Notes: generated from the sequence alone by a model not told the origin. 64,000 nucleotides of DNA from Carnobacterium mobile DSM 4848 (GCF_000744825.1 NZ_JQMR01000001.1:186001-250000), one strand, 5' to 3'; positions 36,720 through 44,714 are shown, counted from the stretch's first letter. Numbers and translations are program-made.

Positions 36720-37589
36720 ATGAGTGAAGAAAAAGTAGAAACTCAACAACCTAAAGAAGGCTATTTAATGGATGATGAAAGTAAAAACGTTGATCCGATT
36801 CCTCAAACAGAAAGTTCAGATTATATGGCAGCCGGTAAATTAAAAGGCAAAAAAACATTGATCACTGGTGGTGACAGTGGAATAGGACAAGCTGCCGCTT
36901 TAGCTTTTGCTAAAGAAGGGGCTGATGTCGCAATCGTTTATTATGATTCCGATCAAGATGCTGATTTTACCGAAAACCGTATTAAAGAGTTAGGACAAAA
37001 AGCGCTAGTATTTAAAGGCGATGTAGGTGATGAATCTTTCGCTAAAGAGACTGTTGCTAAGGTAATTGCAGAGTGGGGCCCTTTAGACGTTTTAGTCAAT
37101 AACGCCGGTGAACAACATTACCAGGAAAAAATCGGAGATATTACGGCAGAACAATTAGACCGGACATTCCGTACAAATATTTTTGGTATGTTTTATATGA
37201 CAAAAGCAGCTATGCCCCATCTTAGTGAAGGTGCTTCTATTATCAATACTTCGTCAATCACCGCTTACCGCGGCAGTTCAACTTTGCTCGATTATTCAGC
37301 AACAAAAGGCGCGATTGTATCCTTTACACGTTCTCTGTCTCAAAATACAGAAGTTACAGAAAAGAAAATTAGAGTAAACAGTGTAGCACCGGGTCCAATC
37401 TGGACACCGTTGATCCCAGCGACTTTCCCTGAGAAAAAATTAGAAAAATGGGGCAAAGACGGTGCGTTGGAACGTCCAGGACATCCGTATGAATTGGCGC
37501 CGGCATATGTTTATCTAGCCAGCTCAGATTCAAGTTACGTTACGGGACAAACGATTCATGTCAATGGCGGAGTAGTCGTAAATGGTTAA
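36720..37589 (+). CDS. SDR-family oxidoreductase (GSP39/YdaD-like)
   Basis: Classical short-chain dehydrogenase of 289 residues with an N-terminal extension of about 40 residues typical of the stress-induced YdaD/YhdF group (PKEGYLMDDESKNVDPIPQ). NAD(P) motif TGGDSGIGQAAA; catalytic Ser in INTSSITAYRG, and Tyr and Lys in YSATKG; NNAGEQ loop present. It probably reduces a small carbonyl or oxidises glucose-like substrates, but the physiological substrate is unknown. ATG at 36720. Sandwiched by two YflT-domain genes, each unit with its own terminator or gap, so the three may respond together to stress. Confidence 0.9.
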   Translation: MSEEKVETQQPKEGYLMDDESKNVDPIPQTESSDYMAAGKLKGKKTLITGGDSGIGQAAALAFAKEGADVAIVYYDSDQDADFTENRIKELGQKALVFKGDVGDESFAKETVAKVIAEWGPLDVLVNNAGEQHYQEKIGDITAEQLDRTFRTNIFGMFYMTKAAMPHLSEGASIINTSSITAYRGSSTLLDYSATKGAIVSFTRSLSQNTEVTEKKIRVNSVAPGPIWTPLIPATFPEKKLEKWGKDGALERPGHPYELAPAYVYLASSDSSYVTGQTIHVNGGVVVNG

Positions 37590-37651
37590 TCAGTTAAGTA
37601 GAGATAAAATTGATTTATAATACACACGACAAAAAAATGGAGTGATGGATA

Positions 37652-38731
37652 ATGAGCAAAGTAGTAGAATCTTCCTATCAGACAGTAGATGAAACGCTTG
37701 CTGCAGTTGAAAGGTTACTAAGTGAAGGGCGGTTAATGAGTGATATTGTTATTGTGACAAGTCGCGAAAATCATTCAAACATTCAAAACAGAACTGTCGT
37801 TGAAGTAGACCGAATAGCAGCGGATGGCGATAAAAACATGTGGGAAAAATTTAAAAAGATGTTTACAGATGAACCAGAAGATAGTGCATTGGAACATTAT
37901 GGAATTGATAAACAAACAGCTTTACGGTATGACAGTACTCTTCAAGCAGGCAATTACGTTATTTTAGTAGAAGAAAAAGCTGATATTCCTCTGCAGTATC
38001 ATTTAAAAGATGAACCAATTGATCTAAGCCAATCGACCAATGAAAATATAACTGCTAAACCGATTGGACAGTCAGGAAGTGGAACAAAAATAGCAATAAA
38101 TACTTCTGATCCAAGAGGGCAAAGTGCTGAATACAATGATCAAGATTCTCATTTAAAAGATGAAAAAGTAGTGTTTGACGACAACCGATTCCCAGAGAAA
38201 AAAGAAGACCCAACAGATACAACTAGCGGATTCCAGAAAGCTCGCCAAACTAAGCCGATTGGACAGTCAGGCAGCGGGACTCGCGTATCTGCTAATACTT
38301 CTCAACCAACTGGAAAGAGTGCAGAATACAATGATCAAAACGCAGAATTAAGCGAGCGAACTGTTCAATCAGATGAAAATCTCTTTTCAGGAAAAAAAGA
38401 AGGAAATCAAACTACAAATTCTAACCAATCAGAAACAACAAAGTCAGGGTTTATTGAAAGTGAAATAAATCATTCGCATGATATAAAAGAAAAAGCAAAA
38501 GCAGCAGAAGCGCAAGATGAAGCCATAGAGGCGCAAAAAATAGTCCAAAGTCAAAACGAGCAAATAAGGAAAAATCCTTTACAGGGAGATGCTACAGATG
38601 CAACCGACTTTGTAGAGGACAACTTCCGACAAACAGCAGTGGAAGATTCGGAAACGCTTCCTCGTTTTAATAGCAGTTCAATTACTGGACAGCCTAACGT
38701 TGATCCGTTACTAGATCACTCAGAAGATTAA
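37652..38731 (+). CDS. YflT-domain stress protein with duplicated internal unit
   Basis: Protein of 359 residues. Residues 1-115 form a YflT-type domain (SSYQTVDETLAAVERLLSEG, IVIVTSREN, YGIDKQTALRYDSTLQAGN, YVILVEE). The remainder is hydrophilic and contains two copies of a unit of about 65 residues that opens with KPIGQSGSGT and includes SAEYNDQ. The tail is Gln/Asp/Ser-rich, with no membrane segment or sorting signal. ATG has AATGGAGTGATGGATA before it. Paralogue of the gene at 35678. Confidence 0.85.
   Translation: MSKVVESSYQTVDETLAAVERLLSEGRLMSDIVIVTSRENHSNIQNRTVVEVDRIAADGDKNMWEKFKKMFTDEPEDSALEHYGIDKQTALRYDSTLQAGNYVILVEEKADIPLQYHLKDEPIDLSQSTNENITAKPIGQSGSGTKIAINTSDPRGQSAEYNDQDSHLKDEKVVFDDNRFPEKKEDPTDTTSGFQKARQTKPIGQSGSGTRVSANTSQPTGKSAEYNDQNAELSERTVQSDENLFSGKKEGNQTTNSNQSETTKSGFIESEINHSHDIKEKAKAAEAQDEAIEAQKIVQSQNEQIRKNPLQGDATDATDFVEDNFRQTAVEDSETLPRFNSSSITGQPNVDPLLDHSED
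38057..38440 (+). repeat. Two-copy protein-coding repeat inside the YflT gene
   Basis: Two units of roughly 195 bases, from about 38057 and 38252, both encoding KPIGQSGSGT and later SAEYNDQ. Copies have diverged in the second half. Confidence 0.75.
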
Positions 38732-38743
38732 AAAGCTGGAATG

Positions 38744-38791
38744 AAAAGCACTAGAATGAAAGCTGCAAGGCTCTCATTCTAGTGCTTTTTT
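38744..38791 (+). terminator. Terminator after the second YflT gene
   Basis: Perfect 16-bp arms AAAAGCACTAGAATGA (38744-38759) and TCATTCTAGTGCTTTT (38774-38789), then T residues. Confidence 0.9.
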
Positions 38792-38840
38792 GTTGTTTTG
38801 ATAGTGAAAACAAACTTCTGTTCGGTTTTTTAATTAGTTT

Positions 38841-38989
38841 AGGATATTATAAGTTTTTCTGCATTGAATGTCTAGCGGAACAAGCCTGCCTCTCGGAAAT
38901 TAGATAAATCGTACCCATTGCGCTCTGTGATGCTCATTCAGGGCACGATTTCCTAAATTTCTTTCGAGTCAGAGCTGGCTTGACCCGCT
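38841..38989. repeat. Intergenic fold-back element with shared 44-base head
   Basis: 38841-38884 is about 84% identical (7 mismatches of 44) to 63784-63827. From 38874 to 38989 the sequence folds back: AGCGG..CAAGCC..GTACCC on the left pairs imperfectly with GGGCACG..GGCTTGACCCGCT on the right across a loop of about 24 bases. No reading frame. Probably a copy of a dispersed intergenic repeat of this genome. Confidence 0.7.
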
Positions 38990-39003
38990 TTTCTTATAGT
39001 TTA

Positions 39004-39012
39004 TGGTATACT
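39004..39012 (+). promoter_or_regulatory. Extended -10 promoter of recX-mutY
   Basis: TGGTATACT (39004-39012) is an extended -10 motif 38 bases before recX. No good -35 lies at 17 bases, as is common with extended -10 promoters. It starts just after the fold-back element. Confidence 0.6.
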
Positions 39013-39049
39013 AATAAAACTGATGAAATCACAAGGAGGATAGATAATC

Positions 39050-39910
39050 ATGACAGACGATTTATTGAAAAACATCATTTCTTCAAAAAGTACTTCAAAT
39101 GAAGGAGTACCAAAGATAACAAAAATCGAAACTCAAAAGCGCAAGGGACGGTATAACATTTACTTAGAGGAAGCGTATGCGTTTCCTGTGGACGAAGCAA
39201 TTTTAGTGAAATATGCTTTGTTTAAAGGAATGGAAATTTCTGATGCATTTCGCAAAGAACTTGAAGCAGAAGATGGTGTTAGGAAAGCTTACACTCGTGC
39301 TTTAAATTATTTGAATTATGGGTTACGTTCCGAAAAAGAAGTGCGGGATGATTTAGCAAAACATGATTTTTCAGACGATGCAGATGAAGTGATTGAAAAA
39401 TTAGAAGAACAAGGTTATCTAAATGATTTGATGTATGCGGAAAGTTATACCCGAACCGGCGCAAATGTTGGAGGGAAAGGGCCGCGAAATATTAAACAAG
39501 AACTAAAAAAACGCGGAATCTCGGAAGAAAATATTGAAAAAGCGGCTGAGCAGTATCCGTTTGATCAGATGGTTGAAAACGGCATTCAGCTGGCTGAAAA
39601 AGTTATTCGGCGTTCTTCACAGCATTCAACGCGGGAAACTAACAATAAAGTACGACAACAGTTGATGCAAAAAGGGTTTGATTCAGATATCATTACCCAA
39701 GTCTTAGAAGAAGTCAGCACAGAAAAAGCAGAAGATGAAGAATATGCTGCAATAAAACAACAAGGTGATAAAATTTGGCGGAAACAAGCTAAATTAAAAG
39801 GCTATAAAAAAATTCAAAAAGTTAAAAGCAGTTTATTTCAGAAGGGATTTTCGGGTGAACTGATTACTCAATTTATTGAAGAAAAAGAAATGGAAGATCA
39901 GAACGAATGA
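39050..39910 (+). CDS. recX: Recombination regulator RecX
   Basis: RecX of 286 residues, longer than the E. coli protein but normal for Lactobacillales. It is made of repeated three-helix modules; visible module cores are ALNYLNYGLRSEKEVRDDL, EQGYLNDLMYAESYTRTGAN, GPRNIKQELKKRGIS, NKVRQQLMQKGFDSDII and KIQKVKSSLFQKGFSGELI. It binds the RecA filament and limits recombination and the SOS response. ATG has AAGGAGGATAGATAATC before it. Its stop overlaps the mutY start in ATGA, so the two are co-translated. Confidence 0.93.
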   Translation: MTDDLLKNIISSKSTSNEGVPKITKIETQKRKGRYNIYLEEAYAFPVDEAILVKYALFKGMEISDAFRKELEAEDGVRKAYTRALNYLNYGLRSEKEVRDDLAKHDFSDDADEVIEKLEEQGYLNDLMYAESYTRTGANVGGKGPRNIKQELKKRGISEENIEKAAEQYPFDQMVENGIQLAEKVIRRSSQHSTRETNNKVRQQLMQKGFDSDIITQVLEEVSTEKAEDEEYAAIKQQGDKIWRKQAKLKGYKKIQKVKSSLFQKGFSGELITQFIEEKEMEDQNE

Positions 39911-41112
39911 CAGACAAAAAACTAATGGATGAGAAAGAAACAAAAGAAGTTTATGGTATTAAAATGTGGCCACAAGAAAAAATAGAACGTTTCCGGGCTA
40001 CTCTATTGAGCTGGTATGATATCGAAAAAAGAACCTTGCCTTGGCGACTCAATAACGATCCATACCGTATTTGGGTTTCTGAAATTATGCTCCAGCAAAC
40101 TCGAGTAGATACAGTCATTCCTTATTATTTGAATTTTATGAAGCAATTCCCAACGATTAAAGCTTTGTCTGAAGCAGAAGAGGATCGGTTATTAAAAGCT
40201 TGGGAAGGGTTAGGATATTATTCCCGTGTTCGCAATATGCAAAAAGCTGCTATTCAGATTATGGAAGATTATGAGGGAGAAATGCCGCGTGATCCAAAAG
40301 AAATTATTAAATTGAGCGGAATCGGTCCTTATACAGCCGGTGCTATTGCAAGTATGGCTTTTGGTTTGCCTGAACCAGCTGTTGATGGCAATGTTATGCG
40401 TGTGTTAAGCCGTTTATTTGAGATTGACGCAGATATAGCCAAGCCAGCCAGCCGTAAACTATTTGAAGCAGTGATGCGGGAGATCATTGATCCTTATAAA
40501 CCTGGAGATTTTAATCAAGCTTTTATGGATTTAGGTTCAAGTATTTGCACACCTAAAAATTACCATCCAGAAATGAGCCCAATTAAAGAGTTTAATGCTT
40601 CTTATTTGAATGGGACATGGCAAAAATACCCAGTAAAAAGCCGCAAGAAAAAAGCTGTTCCGGTTTACTATACTGGCGTTATCATCAAAAACGAAAAAGA
40701 CGAATTTTTATTAGAAAAACGACCAGCTAATGGATTATTGGCTAATATGTGGCTATTCCCACTTTTAGAAGAAAATCTTATTTTAGATGGAACCGACCTT
40801 GTACAAGGCCAAATACAAAAAATAGAATCTGAAGAACTGCAAGATCAAGTATTGCAGCAGCTCTTAATCCAATTAGACGAAACATATGGGGCAAAACCAA
40901 TACTGATGAAAAAACCTTTTGCGGAAGTCGTTCATATTTTTAGCCATCTAAAATGGTTTATCACAGTGTATTATGGCCAGATTTCAAGTGAAGACCGCCC
41001 TTTGCCGGAAAACTGCCATTGGGTATCTCCTGAGCAATTTGAAAAGTACACTTTTCCTGGACCTCAAACGAAAATGTGGCAAAGCTATTTAAGTCACTTT
41101 AAAAAAATATAA
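39907..41112 (+). CDS. mutY: A/G-specific adenine glycosylase MutY, cluster-less form
   Basis: Adenine DNA glycosylase of 401 residues that removes A opposite 8-oxoG. Catalytic Glu59 in SEIMLQQTR and Asp160 in PAVDGNVMRV; helix-hairpin-helix LSGIGPYTAGAIAS; C-terminal NUDIX-like 8-oxoG domain with EVVHIFSHLKWF. The [4Fe-4S] ligand set C-X6-C-X2-C-X5-C is reduced to Cys214; the other positions are Pro221, Ser224 and Asn230. The protein should therefore lack the cluster while keeping the active site. Cluster-less MutY proteins are known in some lactobacilli and anaerobes. The ATG overlaps the recX stop; an internal ATG at 39964 is possible. Confidence 0.93.
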   Translation: MTDKKLMDEKETKEVYGIKMWPQEKIERFRATLLSWYDIEKRTLPWRLNNDPYRIWVSEIMLQQTRVDTVIPYYLNFMKQFPTIKALSEAEEDRLLKAWEGLGYYSRVRNMQKAAIQIMEDYEGEMPRDPKEIIKLSGIGPYTAGAIASMAFGLPEPAVDGNVMRVLSRLFEIDADIAKPASRKLFEAVMREIIDPYKPGDFNQAFMDLGSSICTPKNYHPEMSPIKEFNASYLNGTWQKYPVKSRKKKAVPVYYTGVIIKNEKDEFLLEKRPANGLLANMWLFPLLEENLILDGTDLVQGQIQKIESEELQDQVLQQLLIQLDETYGAKPILMKKPFAEVVHIFSHLKWFITVYYGQISSEDRPLPENCHWVSPEQFEKYTFPGPQTKMWQSYLSHFKKI

Positions 41113-41113
41113 C

Positions 41114-41161
41114 AAAAAGTTCTTCTTTGCTATTTTTCATAAAAGTAAAGAAGACTTTTTT
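41114..41161 (+). terminator. recX-mutY terminator
   Basis: AAAAAGTTCTTCTTT (41114-41128) pairs with AAAGAAGACTTTTT (41147-41160) with one bulge, followed by T residues. Confidence 0.75.
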
Positions 41162-41246
41162 TGCTAAGCAAACAGCTCTGTATCCATTTTGAGAATAAAG
41201 TTGATTGATCACTAGTGTCTTTTTTGCTTTAAATGAGTAAATATAT

Positions 41247-41254
41247 GATATAAT
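41247..41254 (+). promoter_or_regulatory. Extended -10 promoter of ntdP
   Basis: TGATATAAT (TG at 41246-41247, TATAAT at 41249-41254) is an extended -10 motif 91 bases before the ATG. TTGCTT at 41224-41229 gives a 19-base spacer. Confidence 0.6.
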
Positions 41255-41345
41255 ACTTTTGAGTTCGAATGACTGAAAATATACTCTAGTATTATTAATG
41301 ATTTTCTCATGATACCGTTAAGAGAAAAAGAAAGTTGGGTTAGGG

Positions 41346-41879
41346 ATGCATGTTCCAAAAGAGGGAGAATACATCACGATCCAAAGTTATAAACACGATG
41401 AAAGTTTACATCGCACATGGCGAGATACAATGGTTCTTAAGACAAGTGACCAATCTTTGATTGGGTGTAATGATCACACACTAGTCACAGAGGCAGATGG
41501 CCGTCGTTGGTTAACGAGAGAACCGGCCATTGTTTATTTCCATAAACATTATTGGTTCAATATTATTGCAATGATCCGCGATAACGGCATTTCATATTAT
41601 TGTAACCTGGCTTCACCTTATGCTTTAGATGAGGAAGGATTGAAGTACATTGATTATGATTTAGACATTAAAGTATTTCCAGATGGCGAAAAACGATTGT
41701 TGGATGTGGATGAGTATGAAGATCATAGTAAATTATGGGGCTATCCTGATGATATTGACCATATTTTAAAAGAAAATGTTAAAATTTTAGTAGAGTGGAT
41801 CAACGAAGAAAAAGGTCCCTTTTCTAAAGAATACGTTAACTTATGGTATAAACGCTATCGTCAGCTGGCAAATAAATAA
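41346..41879 (+). CDS. ntdP: Nucleoside tri/diphosphatase NtdP (DUF402)
   Basis: DUF402 protein of 177 residues, matching NtdP/YgaC of bacilli and staphylococci over its length: [69 protein letters not shown] and EYEDH. It hydrolyses NTPs, NDPs and other pyrophosphates with divalent metal; the acidic residues around [14 protein letters not shown] and DVDEYEDH form the metal site. ATG at 41346, with TTAGGG before it. Monocistronic. Confidence 0.92.
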   Translation: MHVPKEGEYITIQSYKHDESLHRTWRDTMVLKTSDQSLIGCNDHTLVTEADGRRWLTREPAIVYFHKHYWFNIIAMIRDNGISYYCNLASPYALDEEGLKYIDYDLDIKVFPDGEKRLLDVDEYEDHSKLWGYPDDIDHILKENVKILVEWINEEKGPFSKEYVNLWYKRYRQLANK

Positions 41880-41924
41880 CGGATCTTCTACTGAATAGGA
41901 TGATGGTTCTCAAAGAGTAGTAAT

Positions 41925-41957
41925 AAAAAGGCACCTTAAATAATGCAAGGTGCTTTT
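41925..41957 (+). terminator. ntdP terminator
   Basis: GCACCTT (41931-41937) pairs with AAGGTGC (41947-41953), flanked by an A-run and a T-run. Confidence 0.85.
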
Positions 41958-42012
41958 TTATTATGGTTGAAGAGCTTTTTGGAAAGGATGCTTTCTTTAG
42001 TCAAATAAGCTA

Positions 42013-42021
42013 TGCTATAAT
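42013..42021 (+). promoter_or_regulatory. Extended -10 promoter
   Basis: TGCTATAAT is an extended -10 motif 39 bases before the SGNH-like gene; no clear -35. Confidence 0.6.
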
Positions 42022-42059
42022 AACGAGTGGAATATTAAAAATAAAGGAGTGAGCAAAAA

Positions 42060-42926
42060 GTGACAAAAAAAAGCGTTTTTGCCTTGATACTACTCATGAT
42101 TTTGACTGTTGGAATTATTTGGTTTGGAATGGATCATCAAAAAACACAAAAAGCAAAATTATTGAGGACAAATGAAACTACTGCAGTGAGTAGTGATAAA
42201 GCAGCAAATAACAAAACATCTAGTAAAGCTCAGAAAGCAGATCTATCTGCTCAGCAAGAAAAGTTTGAAAATAATCGAGAGCAATTATCTGTTTCGGATT
42301 ATTTAGCCTATTTGTCTGCTAAAGAAGAAAAAGCAGTGGTCAGTTTTTATGGAGATTTTTCAGAATCTGAAACCTGGCTTTCCGTTGTTGAAAAGTACAT
42401 AACTAAGCAAATAAACTCCAATATCGAAGTACATCAGCTGGCTTTCCCAGATTATGATTCTTATCGGTTATTGGAAGAAAATACAGTGACTGCAGTAGCA
42501 GAAACTAAACCGGATGTCGTTTTTTTCCAAGTTCCCGTTTATGGAGATCAAGTACGAGACATTAGTTTGGCAGATTCGGGTGAATATGTAGCTGAAGATT
42601 ATGCAGCAATAAAACAGGCTTTACCGGAGGCACTGGTTGTTTTGGTTACACCTAATCCAAGCAGCAGCCGGCAAGGAGAATTTAACTCGAGAACGTTAGA
42701 CTATACAAGTTATCTAGCACAAGCGGTTAAAGTGGCAGAAGAAAACGAATTTCCGCTTTTTGATCTGCATGCTGCTTTCCAATCTGAAATGGAGTCTCAA
42801 GAGCAAGATCTTTCAGCTGTTTTAAAAGAAGATGGAAGAGCACTGAACGATCAAGGAACAGATCTTTATGCTTCTTTATTTACTGAGCAATTAACAGAAC
42901 CAATCGATACCACCAGCGGACGTTAA
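42060..42926 (+). CDS. Membrane-anchored SGNH-like protein lacking catalytic residues
   Basis: Protein of 288 residues with an N-terminal membrane anchor (residues 5-23), a polar linker of about 55 residues and an extracytoplasmic domain with the layout of SGNH/GDSL hydrolases: VVSFYGDFSES in place of block I, VVFFQVPVYGDQV, VVLVTPNPSSS, FPLFDLH and DGRALNDQGTDLYASL. In active enzymes block I is GDS and block V DxxH; here the Ser is Phe100 and the His is Ala261. It is therefore probably not a standard esterase. GTG start with AAAGGAGTGAG. Monocistronic. The fold assignment is by pattern and moderate in certainty. Confidence 0.65.
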   Translation: MTKKSVFALILLMILTVGIIWFGMDHQKTQKAKLLRTNETTAVSSDKAANNKTSSKAQKADLSAQQEKFENNREQLSVSDYLAYLSAKEEKAVVSFYGDFSESETWLSVVEKYITKQINSNIEVHQLAFPDYDSYRLLEENTVTAVAETKPDVVFFQVPVYGDQVRDISLADSGEYVAEDYAAIKQALPEALVVLVTPNPSSSRQGEFNSRTLDYTSYLAQAVKVAEENEFPLFDLHAAFQSEMESQEQDLSAVLKEDGRALNDQGTDLYASLFTEQLTEPIDTTSGR

Positions 42927-42951
42927 ACTCCACTTCATATTAATCTTAATA

Positions 42952-42995
42952 AAAATACGCTTTTTCTGGTTAATTAACCAGAAAAAGCGTATTTT
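42952..42995. terminator. Perfect 44-base palindromic terminator
   Basis: Two exact 22-base arms meet at TTAATTAA (42970-42977) with almost no loop; core CTGGTTAATTAACCAG. A-rich on the left and T-rich on the right. Confidence 0.85.
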
Positions 42996-43048
42996 GGTTC
43001 TATTATTTTTGGTGTTGGTAAGAAGAATGTATCTATTCTACAATCTTG

Positions 43049-43209
43049 AAATTTTTGGAGGAATAGCGGCTGCTTGCAGCCATGTAAAGGATTCAATGCG
43101 AATTACGAAGCGGTTAGGCTTCGTTTGAGGCTTGAAAGGCTGGAGACAGAAAAGGCTCCAGTCGTTCCCATGGCTTCTTGCAAGCAGACGCGTAAATTCC
43201 GGAGGAAAT
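43049..43209. repeat. GC-richer fold-back element with two inner hairpins
   Basis: Outer arms pair imperfectly: left CTGCTTGCAGCCATG (43070-43084) with right CATGGCTTCTTGCAAGCAG (43169-43187), extended to GGAAT/ATTCC. Inside are ACGAAGC/GCTTCGT (43105-43111, 43118-43124) and CTGGAG/CTCCAG (43140-43145, 43156-43161). No reading frame, no promoter evident. The segment 43270-43345 after it contains nothing recognisable beyond a TGTCTAGCG stretch (43293-43301) also seen in the 38841 repeat. Confidence 0.65.
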
Positions 43210-43345
43210 TTTATTATTTAAGCATTACCAACACGATTGGATAAAGAACTCGTATTTTTTAGAGTTGAAAGGTATACAATTTTTATCCTGCCTGTCTAGC
43301 GTTCGACTAAACCAGTAAATGATACAACAAAGTTTCAAACTTTTC

Positions 43346-44443
43346 TTATTGTTCTATATTTTCAATATTGTCAATTTGGGTTTCAGGGTTCCAATCATTT
43401 CCTTTAAAACTGGTAACTAGTGTATTCAAGTGAATCAAATATTCTTCATACTTTAAAATACTGGACATAATATGAATTACTGCATTGCTTTGAGTATAGT
43501 CCTTGTTTATTTTTACTTCCATATTTGCTTCATCAAAGAATAAATGCATGAATTTTGTTCTAAACGATTCTTTGTATGCAATAAAATTAACTTCATCAGG
43601 CGAAACGCGACCATTAAACTTTAATAATATTTGCTCGTGAGCACTTAAAAGAGTTTCTAAACGTTCACGAATTTGAATTCTTAATTCTTCCGGGAAATGA
43701 TTAAATGAGTTTTCGTGTTCATGAATGACTGCAGTCAATTGGTAAGCTGCTTTCGTTGTCTGAATAATTTGACGATAAACGGCTATTTTTCTTAAAATCT
43801 GTAAACGATTTTTCTTTCGGACATAGGTTCCTTCGTCTTTCATTAAAGAAAAATAGAGATCCATTCGATCTATTTCAGACTTCACCCATTTTAGGTCTTT
43901 TTTTAAAATGGGGTATTCACTATTTTTACGGACACTTGCTCGCATCCATTTCATAATTTCAGAAGTTGTGTAGTCAATTAAATGATAAAGTTTTTCTTCA
44001 TATTTTGGTGGAAAAAACAAGGTATTGACTAAAAAAGCTATAACTACACCAAGCAGTGTAGCTAAAATCCGGATGCTGGCTGCTAAAACGAAATTGGGAT
44101 CTGAAGTCATCATAATCACAATCAATGTTACTGTTGCTTGTCCGATTACGGATGAGAGATTAAATTGATTTAAAATAGCAATTAATACAATTGCTGCTAA
44201 ACCAATAAACATAAAATGATTTCCTAATGTTAAATTTACAACAATGGCTAATGTACCACCAATAATATTTCCATAAATCCTGTCTTTGAGCGTTCTGACA
44301 GAACGTTTCAAAGAAGGTTGCAAAGCAAAAATTGCTGAAATTGCCGCTAAAACACCAGCTCCTTGTATATTTAAAAAATGAGGTATGGCTAAAGCAAGAG
44401 TAATGGCTATGCCCGTTTTTAAAGTTCTTGCTCCAATTTTCAT
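43346..44443 (-). CDS. FUSC/aromatic-acid-exporter family membrane protein
   Basis: Protein of 365 residues of the ArAE_1/DUF939 type. The N-terminal half has about four to six membrane segments (GIAITLALAIPHFLNIQG, GVLAAISAIFALQPSLKRS, GNIIGGTLAIVVNLTLGN, LATLLGVVIAFLVNTLFFPP). The C-terminal half is a cytoplasmic helical domain. ATG at 44443 with GAGAGGAT before it. Members are thought to export aromatic acids or act in cell-envelope stress; the substrate is unknown. It is divergent from perR. Confidence 0.85.
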   Translation of the reverse strand: MKIGARTLKTGIAITLALAIPHFLNIQGAGVLAAISAIFALQPSLKRSVRTLKDRIYGNIIGGTLAIVVNLTLGNHFMFIGLAAIVLIAILNQFNLSSVIGQATVTLIVIMMTSDPNFVLAASIRILATLLGVVIAFLVNTLFFPPKYEEKLYHLIDYTTSEIMKWMRASVRKNSEYPILKKDLKWVKSEIDRMDLYFSLMKDEGTYVRKKNRLQILRKIAVYRQIIQTTKAAYQLTAVIHEHENSFNHFPEELRIQIRERLETLLSAHEQILLKFNGRVSPDEVNFIAYKESFRTKFMHLFFDEANMEVKINKDYTQSNAVIHIMSSILKYEEYLIHLNTLVTSFKGNDWNPETQIDNIENIEQ

Positions 44444-44514
44444 AAAATGTATCCTCTCCCAATCGCAATAAATCCAATTTTTCTATTTTTTAATAATTAT
44501 TCATCATCTCTTAT

Positions 44515-44524
44515 ATTCTAGCAA
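44515..44524 (-). promoter_or_regulatory. Extended -10 promoter of the FUSC gene
   Basis: On the minus strand TTGCTAGAAT (44524-44515) gives a TGn extension with -10 TAGAAT, about 70 bases before the ATG. The remaining region to the perR promoter shows nothing else. Confidence 0.5.
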
Positions 44525-44685
44525 ATTATTTCTTTAAAGAGAAGCAAATGTACTAGATAAGAGCTGACTAACTACTCTTTAATAAAAGATAAACAAATAG
44601 ATGAGTTATAAGCTTGACTAAACACAACAAACTGATTCAGTTCCTTGTCTGTAAAGTTGTTCTCATACACTAATCAGCACTAAAG

Positions 44686-44714
44686 TTGCATTATTAAGTG
44701 ATAAACGTTATCAT
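44686..44714 (+). promoter_or_regulatory. perR promoter with Fur/PerR-type box
   Basis: TTGCAT (44686-44691) and TATCAT (44709-44714) are 17 bases apart. TGATAAACGTTATCA (44699-44713) matches the 7-1-7 Fur-family box TGATAATNATTATCA at all but the two inner positions and overlaps the -10, consistent with autorepression. Confidence 0.75.

Noticed and set aside
38057-38440. Repeats considered as a CRISPR array
   Set aside because: The repeats are about 195 bases apart, code in frame for a protein and have no spacer structure.
44160-44477. Minus-strand open frame over the 5' end of the FUSC gene
   Set aside because: It overlaps the real gene in another frame with atypical composition and no ribosome site.
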